64,000 nt of DNA from DHVE2 group archaeon (GTDB lineage Archaea > Thermoplasmatota > Thermoplasmata > Thermoplasmatales > Aciduliprofundaceae): contig JALWRZ010000012.1 of the NCBI GenBank assembly GCA_026993785.1, positions 1 to 64,000 on the forward strand. The letters run 5' to 3'. Shown in pieces: positions 24,705 to 34,162 of this stretch. The number at the start of each line of letters is the position of its first letter. Position 1 is the stretch's first letter. The translations under genes and the position numbers were made by a program. The notes under the pieces were generated by a model, which had not been told where the DNA came from, did not search any database, and was given only the letters and a program-made list of their open reading frames with translations.

Positions 24705-25639
24705 AAGAAGAGCTGAAGAATATTGCAGATGTATTTTATGTGAGAATTCTCTCTCCAGCCTCCAGAATCGACATAATGTGGGTAAATAAAGTGTTCAAGG
24801 AACTGGGGATTAAGGATGAGAGTATTGAAAAAATCGCAGAATTAAACGCGCCTTTGAGCAGAGAGGTATGGTACTATTCCTTCATAAAGGCCCAGGAGGA
24901 GGGGAAACTGGATGCTTATCTCAACAGAATAGTGGAGATAACGGGATTCCAGGAAAGCGAGAGGATTAAAAAAGATCTTGAGGCTTTAAGATTGGCATAT
25001 AAAAACGGAGTTTTTAAGAAGAATCTCTTTAAAATAGCGGTTCTTGTGTCTGGGAGAGGCACCAACCTGCAGGCAATAATAGACGCCATCGAAGAAGGAA
25101 AAATAGAGGGAAAAATAGTGGGGGTTATATCTAACAGAAAGAAGGCATACGCTCTCGAGAGAGCAAAGAAAAAGGGAATACCTACGTATTATCTTCCTGC
25201 AAGAAAGGGAGAAAGTAGAGAAGAATACGATAAGAGGTTAGATGAGATTATTAGCTCTCTCAATCCAGATTTGATCGTTCTTGCAGGATTTTTGAGGATA
25301 CTCTCTCCATGGTTTGTAAGAAAATATAAGGGGAGGATAATAAATATACATCCTGCCCTTCTTCCAAGTTTTGCAGGGCTATATGGGGAGCATGTGCACC
25401 GCGCTGTTATAGAATACGGCTGCAAGGTTTCAGGCTGCACAGTGCATTTTGTGGATGAGAAAGTGGATCACGGACCCATAATAGTGCAAAAGTGCGTGGA
25501 GGTAAAGGATGATGATACACCGGAAACCTTGGCCGCCAGAATACTTGAAAAGGAGCATGAGAGTCTTGTGGAAGCTATCAAACTCATCTCTGAGGATAGG
25601 ATTAAAGTGGAAGGAAGAAGGGTTATCCGGATTTCATAG
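24701..25639 (+). CDS. purN: Phosphoribosylglycinamide formyltransferase PurN with novel N-terminal domain
   Basis: Residues 111-312 are a full GAR transformylase: VSGRGTNLQAIIDAI (117-131), the NIHPALLPSF motif with catalytic Asn/His, and VDHGPII with the catalytic Asp. It formylates GAR using 10-formyl-tetrahydrofolate. Residues 1-110 are an extra helical domain (VRILSPASRIDIMWVNKVF...LSREVWYYSFIKAQEEGKL) that normal PurN (~200 aa) lacks and that I do not recognise. It is coupled to the preceding gene by an ATGA overlap, and its 3' end overlaps convergent rpe by 6 nt. Most archaea use formate-dependent PurT instead. Confidence 0.92.
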   Translation: MKEELKNIADVFYVRILSPASRIDIMWVNKVFKELGIKDESIEKIAELNAPLSREVWYYSFIKAQEEGKLDAYLNRIVEITGFQESERIKKDLEALRLAYKNGVFKKNLFKIAVLVSGRGTNLQAIIDAIEEGKIEGKIVGVISNRKKAYALERAKKKGIPTYYLPARKGESREEYDKRLDEIISSLNPDLIVLAGFLRILSPWFVRKYKGRIINIHPALLPSFAGLYGEHVHRAVIEYGCKVSGCTVHFVDEKVDHGPIIVQKCVEVKDDDTPETLAARILEKEHESLVEAIKLISEDRIKVEGRRVIRIS

Positions 25640-26278
25640 ACTCTTAAATTTCCTTATGTTGTCTTCCACATTTCCCCTGAACACGGCACTGGCAGCCACA
25701 AGAATATCTGCTCCAGCCTCAATTATTTTCTTTGCATTGTGATGCTTCACTCCACCATCCACTTCGATTTTAACATTCAGTCCTTCCCTATCTATATATT
25801 CCCTCGCCTTCCTTATTTTCTCAAGGGTACTTTCTATGAAACTTTGCCCAGCAAACCCCGGATGAACGGACATGATAAGGAGATACTCCACCTTATCGAG
25901 ATAACCTATAACTTTTTCCAGGGGAGTTTCTGGATTTATTACTATGCCCACATCCACTCCGTAGTTTCGCACCTTGCGTAATACATCCTCTATGGCTATC
26001 TTTATTTCACGATGCACCAGAATTATATCACTTCCCGCTTCCACGAAATTTTTGGCGTATTTATCCGGACGCTCTATCATTAAATGTGCCTCAAAGGGGA
26101 GCTTTGTGCATTTTCTTATACTCTTTACAACCACCGGTCCAAAGGTGATGTTGGGCACAAAGTGCCCGTCCATTATGTCTAAATGGATTATATCGGCACC
26201 GCCTTTCTCACATCTCCGTATTTCATCGCATAGCCTGGAAAAATCTGCGGATAAAATTGAAGGTGATATCTTTACCAT
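25634..26278 (-). CDS. rpe: Ribulose-phosphate 3-epimerase
   Basis: This TIM-barrel enzyme (214 aa) interconverts ribulose-5-phosphate and xylulose-5-phosphate. Family motifs are SPSILSADF (5-13), HLDIMDGHFVPNIT, EAHLMIE, MSVHPGFAGQSF and EVDGGV, carrying the metal-binding His/Asp residues. Rpe is patchy in archaea because many lack a classical pentose phosphate pathway. ATG 26278 lies about 27 nt from a GATATACTTT box (minus strand, 26298-26307), so it is leaderless. It overlaps the end of purN. Confidence 0.95.
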   Translation of the reverse strand: MVKISPSILSADFSRLCDEIRRCEKGGADIIHLDIMDGHFVPNITFGPVVVKSIRKCTKLPFEAHLMIERPDKYAKNFVEAGSDIILVHREIKIAIEDVLRKVRNYGVDVGIVINPETPLEKVIGYLDKVEYLLIMSVHPGFAGQSFIESTLEKIRKAREYIDREGLNVKIEVDGGVKHHNAKKIIEAGADILVAASAVFRGNVEDNIRKFKSL

Positions 26279-26318
26279 ACTACAGTATATGGGCTGAAAG
26301 TATATCTCCTTTACTCAA

Positions 26319-26402
26319 TGGGAACCACCAGCTCTGGGAACCTCCGGCGGGTTCCCATACCCTCCAGCATCCACACTGGGAACCACCAGCGGGTTCCCAT
26401 AC
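26319..26402. repeat. Short palindromic repeat family (26-nt units)
   Basis: Two 26-nt units, 26335-26360 and 26377-26402, share 24 of 26 bases (TGGGAACC, a five-base variable core, CGGGTTCCCATAC). Each is a hairpin with GGGAACC/GGTTCCC arms. A half unit TGGGAACCACCAGC lies at 26319-26332, and a degenerate one (CCTCCGGCGGTTCCCC) near 26453-26467. The same palindrome, with 19 of 20 core bases, occurs inside the tRNA-Pro intron at 916-935 on the opposite strand. Confidence 0.75.
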
Positions 26403-26600
26403 GAAGGGGCACCTACGGTTCCCCTCTCTACACCCCTCCCTTTTAAATTAAACCTCCGGCGGTTCCCCACGAGGGAGAGCCTACGCAACCCCCTGCCTAC
26501 GCAGGGCTTGCTCGCAACTCGCTTCGCTCGTTGCTCATTCTCCCCTCTACTCCTCTCCCTTTCCGGGGGGTGTAGAGAGGGGGCTTCGCCCCCTCCGTGT
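26403..26600. repeat. Nested GC-rich inverted repeats before rpsL
   Basis: A 16-base inverted repeat (26421-26436 with 26567-26582, CCCCTCTCTACACCCC and its complement) encloses smaller hairpins: CCCTGC/GCAGGG at 26491-26506 and GCAAC/GTTGC at 26514-26534. A further stem GAGGGGG/CCCCCTC (26577-26595, loop CTTCG) overlaps the right arm. No protein-coding gene is evident. The compact nested palindromes resemble a non-autonomous mobile element or structured RNA, but no target duplication was recognised. Confidence 0.5.
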
Positions 26601-26603
26601 GAA

Positions 26604-26650
26604 TAAAATTTTTATATGGGCAGCGGTTTAGGTGCCATACAAAGGTGATG
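26604..26650 (+). promoter_or_regulatory. Promoter and RBS of the rpsL-rpsG-fusA operon
   Basis: TATA box AAATTTTTATATG (26605-26617) predicts transcription from about 26638-26642. AAGGTGATG at 26642-26650 pairs with the 16S 3' end and sets ATG 26655. It lies directly after the nested hairpins. Confidence 0.6.
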
Positions 26651-26654
26651 CCAG

Positions 26655-27083
26655 ATGCCCAATGGATTGTATACAGCGAGAAAATTAAAGGAGGATCGTA
26701 AAAAGCTTCGATGGAGCGATCGCTATTATAAGAGGAGAGTCCTGAGGCTAAAGGAGAAAAGCGACCCGTTAGAGGGGTCTCCTCAAGCCAGAGGGATAGT
26801 TATAGAGAAGGTGGGCATAGAGGCGAAGCAGCCCAACTCCGCTATAAGAAAATGCGTTAAGGTTCAGCTCATAAAAAATGGTCGTGTTGTTACCGCGTTC
26901 GCGCCAGGTAACGGGGCGATAAACTTCATAGATGAGCATGATGAAGTTGTGATAGAGGGGATTGGAGGCAGGTTAGGCAGATCCAAGGGAGATATTCCAG
27001 GAGTGCGTTACAAGGTAATTAAGGTAAATGGAATATCTCTTCTTGAGCTTGTGCGTGGAAGAAAGGAGAAGCCGGTGAGGTGA
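26655..27083 (+). CDS. rpsL: 30S ribosomal protein S12 (uS12)
   Basis: This archaeal/eukaryotic-type uS12 (142 aa) is at the decoding centre. The conserved [16 protein letters not shown] and [22 protein letters not shown] segments are intact. It is the first gene of the str-type operon, followed 5 nt later by rpsG and then fusA, the classic archaeal order. AAGGTGATG precedes the start. Confidence 0.98.
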   Translation: MPNGLYTARKLKEDRKKLRWSDRYYKRRVLRLKEKSDPLEGSPQARGIVIEKVGIEAKQPNSAIRKCVKVQLIKNGRVVTAFAPGNGAINFIDEHDEVVIEGIGGRLGRSKGDIPGVRYKVIKVNGISLLELVRGRKEKPVR

Positions 27084-27088
27084 TTTAG

Positions 27089-27652
27089 ATGGATTTTCTC
27101 ATTTTTGGCAAGTATGACCCTAAGGAAGTTGTTGTGAAGGACCCAGGACTTGCAAGATATATAAATCTCGATGCGAGATTAGTGCTTCATACCCATGGGA
27201 GACATGCGAAGAAGTATATGGGCAAGACAAATGTGAATGTGGTAGAAAGACTAATAAATAATCTGATGCGCACCGAGAAATACACGGGAAAAAAGATGAG
27301 CGCTTATAAGGTCGTGAAAAAGGCCTTTGAGATAATAGAGGAGAGGACCAAAAAGAACCCCCTGCAGGTTCTTGTGGATGCTATTCAAAATGCAGCCCCT
27401 AGAGAGGAGGTCACCAGGCTCAAGATGGCAGGCATAGCGGTCCCCAAGGCCGTGGATGTTGCACCTTCGCGAAGACTGGATATAGCGCTTAGAAACATAG
27501 CGCTTGGTGCCGTCAATTCTACATTTAAGAATGTTAAGAGCATAGAAGAATGCCTCGCAGACGAGATAATAAAAGCTGCGAGAAACGATGTGAGCAGCTA
27601 CGCAGTCTCCAAGAAAGAAGAGGTGGAGAGAGTAGCTGCATCCGCACGCTAA
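27089..27652 (+). CDS. rpsG: 30S ribosomal protein S7 (uS7)
   Basis: This 187-aa uS7 organises the 16S 3' major domain and contacts the E-site tRNA. Conserved blocks include [31 protein letters not shown] and the C-terminal [20 protein letters not shown]. It lies between rpsL and fusA in an operon with gaps of 5 and 16 nt. Confidence 0.98.
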   Translation: MDFLIFGKYDPKEVVVKDPGLARYINLDARLVLHTHGRHAKKYMGKTNVNVVERLINNLMRTEKYTGKKMSAYKVVKKAFEIIEERTKKNPLQVLVDAIQNAAPREEVTRLKMAGIAVPKAVDVAPSRRLDIALRNIALGAVNSTFKNVKSIEECLADEIIKAARNDVSSYAVSKKEEVERVAASAR

Positions 27653-27668
27653 CTAAAAGGTGATTAGG

Positions 27669-29873
27669 ATGGGAAGGAAAGAGGACAATATCAGGAAGGC
27701 TCTGGCGATAATGAGAAATGTGGAGCTTATAAGGAACATAGGAACAGTGGCACATATAGATCATGGTAAGACGACACTTAGCGATAATCTAATTGCAGGT
27801 GCAGGGATGATGAGCGAAGAGCTTGCCGGAAAGCAGCTTGTATTGGACTTTGATGAGCAGGAGCAGGCAAGGGGAATAACCATAAATACGGCAGCAGCAA
27901 GCATGGTTCATGAGTACGAAGGCAAGGAGTATCTAATCAATCTATTAGATACCCCCGGACATGTTGATTTCGGGGGTGATGTCACCCGCGCCATGCGCGC
28001 TGTAGATGGCGTAATTCTTGTGGTGTGCGCCGTTGAAGGTGTGATGCCTCAAACTGAAACTGTATTAAGGCAGGCTCTGAAGGAAAGGGTCAAGCCTGTT
28101 CTTTTCATAAATAAGGTGGATCGATTAATTAACGAGCTTCAGCTTGATTCTACCCAAATGCAGGAAAGGTTTGCCAAGATAATCACCGAAGTAAACAAGC
28201 TCATAAGGAGATACGCAGAAAAGGAGTTCAAGGACAAATGGATGGTTCGTGTAGAGGATGGAAGCGTAGCCTTTGGAAGTGCGTATCACAACTGGGCAAT
28301 CAGTGTGCCCTATATGAAGAAGACAGGCATTACATTTAAGGATATATATCAGCATCTAAAGGAGGGAAAGCAGAAGGAGCTGGCAAAGAAGGCGCCTCTA
28401 CATCGCATAGTTCTTGATATGGTTATCCAGCATCTTCCAAATCCCGCGGAGGCTCAAAAATACAGGATACCCAAGATTTGGAGAGGTGATCTCCAATCTC
28501 CACTCGGTGAGGCCATGATTAACTGTGATCCCAAGGGTCCTGTGGGCATGATGGTCACTAAAATAGTCATGGACCCACACGCCGGCGAGGTTTCCGTGGG
28601 AAGGCTTTTCAGTGGTACTCTCCGCAAGGGGCAAGAACTTTACATCGCGGGTCTGGGTAATCGAAAATACAGGATACAGCAGCTATCCATGATGGTGGGT
28701 CCCGATAGAATACCTGTAGATGAGCTGACCGCGGGGAATATACCTGCTATAATAGGGTTAAGAGATGCCATTGCGGGTTCCACGGTTTCAAGCATTCCCG
28801 ATGTGGAGCCCTTTGAGCCCATGAGGCACTACAGTGAGCCAGTGGTTACAGTGGCCATAGAGGCAAAGCATACCAAGGACTTGCCGCGCCTCATAGATGT
28901 GCTGCGCACAATATCCAAGGCAGATCCGAGCTTGAAGGTAGAGATAAATCAGGAAACGGGGGAGCATCTGCTAAGCGGTATGGGAGAACTTCATCTCGAA
29001 GTTACCATTTACAGGATTACCCACGAATATAAGGTAGAAGTTATAACTTCACCTCCAATAGTGGTTTATCGTGAAACTGTAGACCACAAGGGTGGTCCCT
29101 TCGAAGGTAAATCGCCCAACAGACACAATAAATTCTACATCGAAGTTGAGCCCCTGGAGGAAAGCGTGGTGCAGGCGATAGTGGAGGGTGAGATACCTGA
29201 AATGGATAGAATCAAGAACAGAAAAGACCTTACAAAGCAGCTTACCGATTTAGGTATGGATCGTGAGGAGGCAAAGAGAGTAGAGGCCATCCGCGGTCCA
29301 AATATCCTGCTGGATATGACTTGGGGCGTGCAGTATCTCAACGAGACCATGGAGCTTGTGAAACAGGCGTTCTTCGAAGCCATGGAAAAAGGTCCCCTCG
29401 CCAACGAGAAGGTATATGGTCTTAAGGTTAAGCTTGTGGATGCAAAGCTGCACGAAGATAGCATTCATCGCGGCCCTGCACAGGTCATACCTGCAGTGAG
29501 AAATGCCATATACGGGGCAATGTGTCAGGGTAACCGTGTTCTTCTTGAACCCATTCAGAAGATTTACATCAATGTGCCCATGGAACTTGTGGGTGCTGTT
29601 ACCCGTGAGATTCAGCAGAGGAGAGGTGTGATAGTGGACATGGAGCAAGAAGAGTACCAAACTATAATACATGCCAAGGCCCCAGTTGCCGAGATGTTCG
29701 GATTTGCATCCGCGATTAGAAGTGCAACTGGAGGCCGTGTGTTATGGAGCACTGAAAATGCAGGATATGAGCGTGTGCCAAGAGATCTACAACCACAGAT
29801 TGTAAGGCAAATACGCGAAAGAAAGGGATTGAAGCCCGAACCTTACGATGAGAAGTATTATGCGGAGATGTAA
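27669..29873 (+). CDS. fusA: Elongation factor 2 (aEF-2)
   Basis: This translocase GTPase (734 aa) has G1 AHIDHGKTT, the switch region [21 protein letters not shown] and NKVDR in the N-terminal G domain, followed by domains II-V. In domain IV the diphthamide site is preserved as [13 protein letters not shown], the His being the substrate of Dph2, which is also in this window. AAAAGGTGAT at 27655-27664 supports ATG 27669 over the upstream in-frame GTG at 27660. It is the third gene of the rpsL operon. Confidence 0.98.
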   Translation: MGRKEDNIRKALAIMRNVELIRNIGTVAHIDHGKTTLSDNLIAGAGMMSEELAGKQLVLDFDEQEQARGITINTAAASMVHEYEGKEYLINLLDTPGHVDFGGDVTRAMRAVDGVILVVCAVEGVMPQTETVLRQALKERVKPVLFINKVDRLINELQLDSTQMQERFAKIITEVNKLIRRYAEKEFKDKWMVRVEDGSVAFGSAYHNWAISVPYMKKTGITFKDIYQHLKEGKQKELAKKAPLHRIVLDMVIQHLPNPAEAQKYRIPKIWRGDLQSPLGEAMINCDPKGPVGMMVTKIVMDPHAGEVSVGRLFSGTLRKGQELYIAGLGNRKYRIQQLSMMVGPDRIPVDELTAGNIPAIIGLRDAIAGSTVSSIPDVEPFEPMRHYSEPVVTVAIEAKHTKDLPRLIDVLRTISKADPSLKVEINQETGEHLLSGMGELHLEVTIYRITHEYKVEVITSPPIVVYRETVDHKGGPFEGKSPNRHNKFYIEVEPLEESVVQAIVEGEIPEMDRIKNRKDLTKQLTDLGMDREEAKRVEAIRGPNILLDMTWGVQYLNETMELVKQAFFEAMEKGPLANEKVYGLKVKLVDAKLHEDSIHRGPAQVIPAVRNAIYGAMCQGNRVLLEPIQKIYINVPMELVGAVTREIQQRRGVIVDMEQEEYQTIIHAKAPVAEMFGFASAIRSATGGRVLWSTENAGYERVPRDLQPQIVRQIRERKGLKPEPYDEKYYAEM

Positions 29874-29877
29874 GGAA

Positions 29878-29923
29878 AAGAATTTATATACTATGTATAT
29901 ATGGGAAGGTAAAGGAGGTATGA
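29878..29923 (+). promoter_or_regulatory. Promoter and strong RBS of tuf
   Basis: TATA box GAATTTATATACT lies at 29880-29892, with a second TATA-like CTATGTATATATG just after it. AAAGGAGGT (29912-29920) is a near-perfect Shine-Dalgarno before ATG 29927. tuf therefore has its own promoter, separate from fusA. Confidence 0.65.
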
Positions 29924-29926
29924 AAA

Positions 29927-31201
29927 ATGGCAGATAAGAAACCGCACTTGAATATCGTATTCATCGGCCATGTGGATCACGGGAAATCTACAACAGTGGG
30001 TAGATTGCTCTACGAGCACGGAGAGATAGACCAGAGAATCATAGAGAACTACCGAAAGGAGGCAGAGAAACTGGGCAAAACAACTTTCGAGTTCGCATTC
30101 GTTATGGATCGCCTGAAAGAAGAGAGAGAAAGGGGCCTTACAATAGATGTTGCTCACAGGAAGTTTGAAACTGATAAGTATTATTTCACAATCATAGATG
30201 CTCCCGGTCATAGAGACTTCGTAAAGAATATGATTACAGGAACCTCACAGGCGGATGCAGCCATCCTCATTGTGGCGGCCCCTGAGGGTGTGATGGAGCA
30301 GACCAAAGAACACATCTTTCTGGCAAGAACCCTAGGCGTGCCTCAGATGATCGTAGCCATAAACAAGATGGATGCCACCAAGCCACCGTACAGTGAGCAG
30401 AGGTTCAACGAAGTGAAGGCTGAGGTGGAGAAGCTGCTGAAAGCTGTGGGCTGGAAGGATGTACCCTTCGTGCCTATCAGCGGCTATTACGGCGATAATG
30501 TGATGAAGAGGAGCGACAAGATGCCCTGGTGGAAGGGGCCCACGCTTCTGGAGTTGCTCAACAATCTCAAGGTTCCGCCCAAGCCGGTGGATAAGCCCCT
30601 GCGCATTCCCGTGCAGGATGTCTACAGCATTACCGGTATAGGTACCGTGCCTGTAGGTCGTGTTGAGACAGGCGTACTCAAGGTAGGTGACAAGGTAATA
30701 TTCATGCCGGCCAACAAGAGCGGCGAAGTTAAGAGTATAGAGATGCACCACGAGCCCTTGAAGGAGGCGTATCCTGGAGACAACATAGGCTTCAATGTCC
30801 GCGGCATAGGTAAGAAGGACATCAAGAGAGGAGATGTTGCCGGTCACGTGAATAATCCACCCACCGTGGCCAAGAGCTTTGTGGCCCAGATAGTGGTGCT
30901 AAATCATCCAAGCGTAATTGCTCCCGGATATACACCGGTCTTCCATGCGCACACAGCCCAAGTAGCATGCAGATTCGAAGAACTCATCAAGACCCTGGAT
31001 CCACGCACAGGTCAGACCAAGCAGGAACATCCCGATTTCCTGAAGACCGGAGATATAGCAGTGGTGAAGATAGTGCCCACGAGACCCATGGTGATAGAGC
31101 CTGTCAAGGAGATTCCACAGCTTGGAAGATTTGCAGTTCGCGATATGGGTCAGACAGTTGCCGCAGGTCAGTGCATAGAGGTGGAGAAGAAGACCTTCTA
31201 A
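29927..31201 (+). CDS. tuf: Elongation factor 1-alpha (aEF-1A)
   Basis: This GTPase (424 aa) delivers aminoacyl-tRNA to the ribosome. G1 GHVDHGKST (14-22), the switch motif [29 protein letters not shown] and NKMD are all present, followed by two beta-barrel domains. Family length is normal. It precedes rpsJ by 28 nt; tuf-rpsJ is a conserved archaeal pair. Confidence 0.98.
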   Translation: MADKKPHLNIVFIGHVDHGKSTTVGRLLYEHGEIDQRIIENYRKEAEKLGKTTFEFAFVMDRLKEERERGLTIDVAHRKFETDKYYFTIIDAPGHRDFVKNMITGTSQADAAILIVAAPEGVMEQTKEHIFLARTLGVPQMIVAINKMDATKPPYSEQRFNEVKAEVEKLLKAVGWKDVPFVPISGYYGDNVMKRSDKMPWWKGPTLLELLNNLKVPPKPVDKPLRIPVQDVYSITGIGTVPVGRVETGVLKVGDKVIFMPANKSGEVKSIEMHHEPLKEAYPGDNIGFNVRGIGKKDIKRGDVAGHVNNPPTVAKSFVAQIVVLNHPSVIAPGYTPVFHAHTAQVACRFEELIKTLDPRTGQTKQEHPDFLKTGDIAVVKIVPTRPMVIEPVKEIPQLGRFAVRDMGQTVAAGQCIEVEKKTF

Positions 31202-31229
31202 TACCCTTTTTAATTTTTGGTGATTTTTT

Positions 31230-31544
31230 ATGGCAGTATATAGGGCCAGGATAAGACTGAGCGGCACCGACCATAAAAAGGTAGATGAGGTCTGCAATCA
31301 GATTAAAAGGATAGCCGAAAGAACCGGCGTAGAGCTACATGGTCCTATACCGCTCCCTACCAAGAGACTCGTTGTTCCTGTGCGAAAAGCACCGGATGGG
31401 GAGGGAAGTGAGACCTGGGAGCGCTGGGAGATGCGCATTCATAAAAGGCTTATAGATATAGATGCCGATGAACGTGCGCTCCGACAGCTTATGCGCATTC
31501 AGATTCCCGATGGCATTCATATCGAAATAGAACTTAAATCTTAA
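31230..31544 (+). CDS. rpsJ: 30S ribosomal protein S10 (uS10)
   Basis: This 104-aa uS10 has the typical [20 protein letters not shown] start and [33 protein letters not shown] core. TTGGTGAT is upstream of ATG 31230. It shares a transcript with tuf, and its 3' end overlaps convergent dacZ by 4 nt. Confidence 0.97.
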   Translation: MAVYRARIRLSGTDHKKVDEVCNQIKRIAERTGVELHGPIPLPTKRLVVPVRKAPDGEGSETWERWEMRIHKRLIDIDADERALRQLMRIQIPDGIHIEIELKS

Positions 31545-32344
31545 AAGTTTTTAAGCTCATAGATCAGTTTTCCATCCCTATATATTCTTATAACACCCTC
31601 GGAGGATACCACAAATCCAATGGCTTTTGTAAATCTCGTGATAGATTGCGCTGCCAAGTGCCTTCCACCCTTTCCATCCAAAAGCCACTCATCAATTTCA
31701 AGATTTTTTACATATGAGCCACAGGAGACCACGATGCCTTTATCATCCACTATTGTGGCTCCATCCATTATGGCAAATTCCCTGATGGTATCAAGATTCT
31801 CATCCCTCATAACATCTCTCCTTTCTGGCTCTATCCCCTCCATGGGATTTGCTATCTTCTGAAGCAGGTATCTCTTCACATTTCGCGTATCCCCTACGAT
31901 GAAGAGGGCGCCTGCGGGACTACCTTCACGCCCTTTTTTAACGATGTTTATGCATAGCTTCACCATCCGCTCCACGATCCTCTTATCCAGCCTATCCGAT
32001 AGATTATCCATCAATGTGGGCAACTTCAACATAGAAAGATCAAAAAACAATCTATGCTCCTCACCCTGCTTGGAGAAGAGCACTAGCACCCTATCTCGGG
32101 AGGTTATATAAGAGGAATTAAGAAGATACAAGAGCGTGTCCTTTATTATCTCGAGACTTTCCATCTCCGGATAATGTGTGTAGTCGGAAAATACGCGCAC
32201 AAAATTTTTATGGAGAAGCGCCTCTGCTGTTGGTCTCTTATTTCTGGGATAAACTATTATCACCTTTTTATCTTTAAATTTAAAGGCAAGCTTTTCGGGA
32301 TCCTCGCCCATGACCACGATTTTATCCACATTACTCTCATACAC
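31541..32344 (-). CDS. dacZ: Diadenylate cyclase, archaeal DacZ type
   Basis: This 267-aa protein has the C-terminal DAC (DisA_N) domain that condenses two ATP into cyclic di-AMP. The catalytic motifs are DGA (194-196) and [13 protein letters not shown] (224-236, the RHxAA motif), followed by [17 protein letters not shown]. The N-terminal ~150 residues match the alpha/beta domain of archaeal DacZ rather than bacterial CdaA membrane helices, so the protein is cytosolic. In Haloferax DacZ levels are linked to osmotic control. It starts with GTG 32344 after a GGGGGATGAG sequence and follows the translin gene by 21 nt. Confidence 0.92.
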   Translation of the reverse strand: MYESNVDKIVVMGEDPEKLAFKFKDKKVIIVYPRNKRPTAEALLHKNFVRVFSDYTHYPEMESLEIIKDTLLYLLNSSYITSRDRVLVLFSKQGEEHRLFFDLSMLKLPTLMDNLSDRLDKRIVERMVKLCINIVKKGREGSPAGALFIVGDTRNVKRYLLQKIANPMEGIEPERRDVMRDENLDTIREFAIMDGATIVDDKGIVVSCGSYVKNLEIDEWLLDGKGGRHLAAQSITRFTKAIGFVVSSEGVIRIYRDGKLIYELKNF

Positions 32345-32365
32345 AGTTACTCATCCCCCTCACCC

Positions 32366-32962
32366 CTATTTATCTTTTCTCATTCTCATGGCAATCTGCG
32401 CCATGGTTATCTCACTTCTTGTCTTCTCTATGAGGGCCCGGGCCGTATCCTGCTTGGGCTTCAGGGGCAGAAGTCCAGAGGGATAGTTGAATCGCAAGAG
32501 ATTCTCGTAAATCTCCTCCATGAGCCTCAAATATTCTTCCGCCTGAGAGAATTCCTCCTTTCTCAATGATTCCAAAGCCTCTCTTCTGAGCTCACCAACT
32601 ACATCTCCAAGGCCCATGAGATAAGCCTCGGAGTTTATCCCCAGCTCTTTGGGGTGTGGAATCTCCTCTCCTTGCAAAATAGAGTGGAGAATTATAGCCT
32701 CACAGTACTCCTGAAATGCGTTCTGCACAAACCCAGCGTAAAGTAGATCTGGATATTGATTGGATAGGAGACTCTTAAGGTGCCACACCTCTTCTTTCAA
32801 TCTTCTCAGATCATCCTTTACCTCCTCACGGCGATGCATCTTTATTATTGATTGGGATGCAAGCCTTATAATTGCCCGGGAGGATTTTATGGCAATTTCC
32901 CTAACCGAATCCTTCTCATCCAATTCTTCCTCCACACTCTTTGCAATCTCCTGAAGCTTCAT
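32366..32962 (-). CDS. Translin family protein
   Basis: This 198-aa all-helical translin/TRAX homologue has the conserved RFNYPSGLLPLKPKQDTARALIEKTRSEIT block at the C terminus and the EYCEAIILHSIL segment mid-protein. Archaeal translins form octameric RNA/ssDNA-binding assemblies, and some have RNase activity toward tRNA or small RNAs. ATG 32962 lies about 27 nt from CTTAAATATTTT (minus strand, 32982-32993), so it is leaderless. dacZ is just downstream, probably in the same transcript. Confidence 0.92.
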   Translation of the reverse strand: MKLQEIAKSVEEELDEKDSVREIAIKSSRAIIRLASQSIIKMHRREEVKDDLRRLKEEVWHLKSLLSNQYPDLLYAGFVQNAFQEYCEAIILHSILQGEEIPHPKELGINSEAYLMGLGDVVGELRREALESLRKEEFSQAEEYLRLMEEIYENLLRFNYPSGLLPLKPKQDTARALIEKTRSEITMAQIAMRMRKDK

Positions 32963-33005
32963 AGGGAGGAATAGACAACGGAAAATATTTAAGTTTCGAA
33001 AAAAA

Positions 33006-33377
33006 TCAGAAAATTTGAACTTCTATTTCCTCGCCCATCCTGTTGTAAGCTTTCCAAGAATCCATCTGGAAAGGATAGGCGACGATTATATGAACATCCC
33101 CCGAGCGGGAGAACATCTGCAAATCCGCCTCAGAGGGTATGGGAAATCCGGAGGGATGAGAATGAACCGTTCCAACTATGCTAAAATCGATAGGCTTCAT
33201 GAGAAGATTGTATATGACGCTTCTACCCCCAGATAAGGTTCCTGGAAGCATCACAATCTCGTATATAATGTGATTCTTAGCCCTGAGAAAGGCACCAAAC
33301 TCATCGGGATATGAAGATTTTGACGCTTCCATTATCATCTCCAGAAGCTCTCTTTTTATTCGCCACTTTTCCCTCAT
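33006..33377 (-). CDS. JAMM/MPN+ metalloprotease
   Basis: This 123-aa single JAMM domain has the complete motif: Glu26 (DEFGAFL), then HSH (72-74), Ser82 and Asp85 in the pattern HxHx7SxxD. Stand-alone archaeal JAMM proteins include desampylases that remove ubiquitin-like SAMP modifiers from lysines. That role is likely but not certain here, as no SAMP gene is in view. The start codon overlaps the nadK stop (ATGA). Confidence 0.92.
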   Translation of the reverse strand: MREKWRIKRELLEMIMEASKSSYPDEFGAFLRAKNHIIYEIVMLPGTLSGGRSVIYNLLMKPIDFSIVGTVHSHPSGFPIPSEADLQMFSRSGDVHIIVAYPFQMDSWKAYNRMGEEIEVQIF

Positions 33378-34162
33378 CTCAGTATTTCCTCCCTTATTCT
33401 TAGTAGCGCGGGATTTTTGAATCTCACAAACTGTGCATAATTTTCTGATTTCTCAATCTCCACGATGTCTCCATCTCCTATCTCTATGCTCTCCTGACCA
33501 TCAAGCACAAGAAGGTTCTTCCTTCCATCCTTGAGATGTATTGTGACCTTTTCAGCAGGAAGCACGAAAGAGCGGGGCACTTTTTTGAAAGGTGCTATTG
33601 GAGTTATAACAATGCTCTCGCAGTGGGGGTGAAGAATTGGGCCGCCGGCACTTAAGGCATAGGAAGTTGAGCCAGTAGGTGTGGCTATGATTATTCCATC
33701 AGCCCTTAAATCCTCCAGAAGCTCATAATTGAAATACACATTATAGCTGCGAAGCTTGGCTATTTCAGCGGTATGTATCACCACCTCATTGGTGCAGTCG
33801 TAAAGCCTTTTTCCATTGAGGAGTACCTTTATCTTCATTCTCTTATCCACAAAATAATCTCCCCTCTCTATCCTTTTTACAGCGTCCCATAATTCCTCTG
33901 GCTTTATCTCCGTGAGAAAACCAAGAAGCCCCATATTTACGCCTAAAATCATGCTTTTTGTTCTCTGCAGGGTTCGCAAAATCGTGCCATCTCCCCCAAT
34001 GGTGATGATAATATCCACCTTCATATCCTCCAGGGGCACTCCCTTAATGCCCAACCTCCTGGCGGTTTCTTCCTCAACTAAAGGCTCTAAGCGTTCATAT
34101 ACCTTCTTGGCAAAATCTATGCATTCCTTCTTTTCTGGGTTTGCAACCATTCCAAATATCAT
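33374..34162 (-). CDS. nadK: NAD kinase
   Basis: This 262-aa polyphosphate/ATP-NAD kinase makes NADP from NAD. The GGDGT motif is at 56-60, and the NAD-binding TPTGSTSYALSAGGPI segment follows in the C-terminal domain. It overlaps the IMPase gene upstream and the JAMM gene downstream by 4 nt each. In Methanocaldococcus (MJ0917) an NAD kinase is fused to an NADP phosphatase of the IMPase family; here the two are separate but coupled. Confidence 0.95.
   Translation of the reverse strand: MIFGMVANPEKKECIDFAKKVYERLEPLVEEETARRLGIKGVPLEDMKVDIIITIGGDGTILRTLQRTKSMILGVNMGLLGFLTEIKPEELWDAVKRIERGDYFVDKRMKIKVLLNGKRLYDCTNEVVIHTAEIAKLRSYNVYFNYELLEDLRADGIIIATPTGSTSYALSAGGPILHPHCESIVITPIAPFKKVPRSFVLPAEKVTIHLKDGRKNLLVLDGQESIEIGDGDIVEIEKSENYAQFVRFKNPALLRIREEILR

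Noticed and set aside
26319..26402. CRISPR-like repeats
   Set aside because: Only two full units with a 16-nt spacer, both hairpins, and no cas genes; not an array.
26257..26451. 64-codon frame with repeated WEPPAGSHT peptide
   Set aside because: The repeat is the translation of the palindromic DNA units; no promoter spacing or ribosome-binding site supports it.
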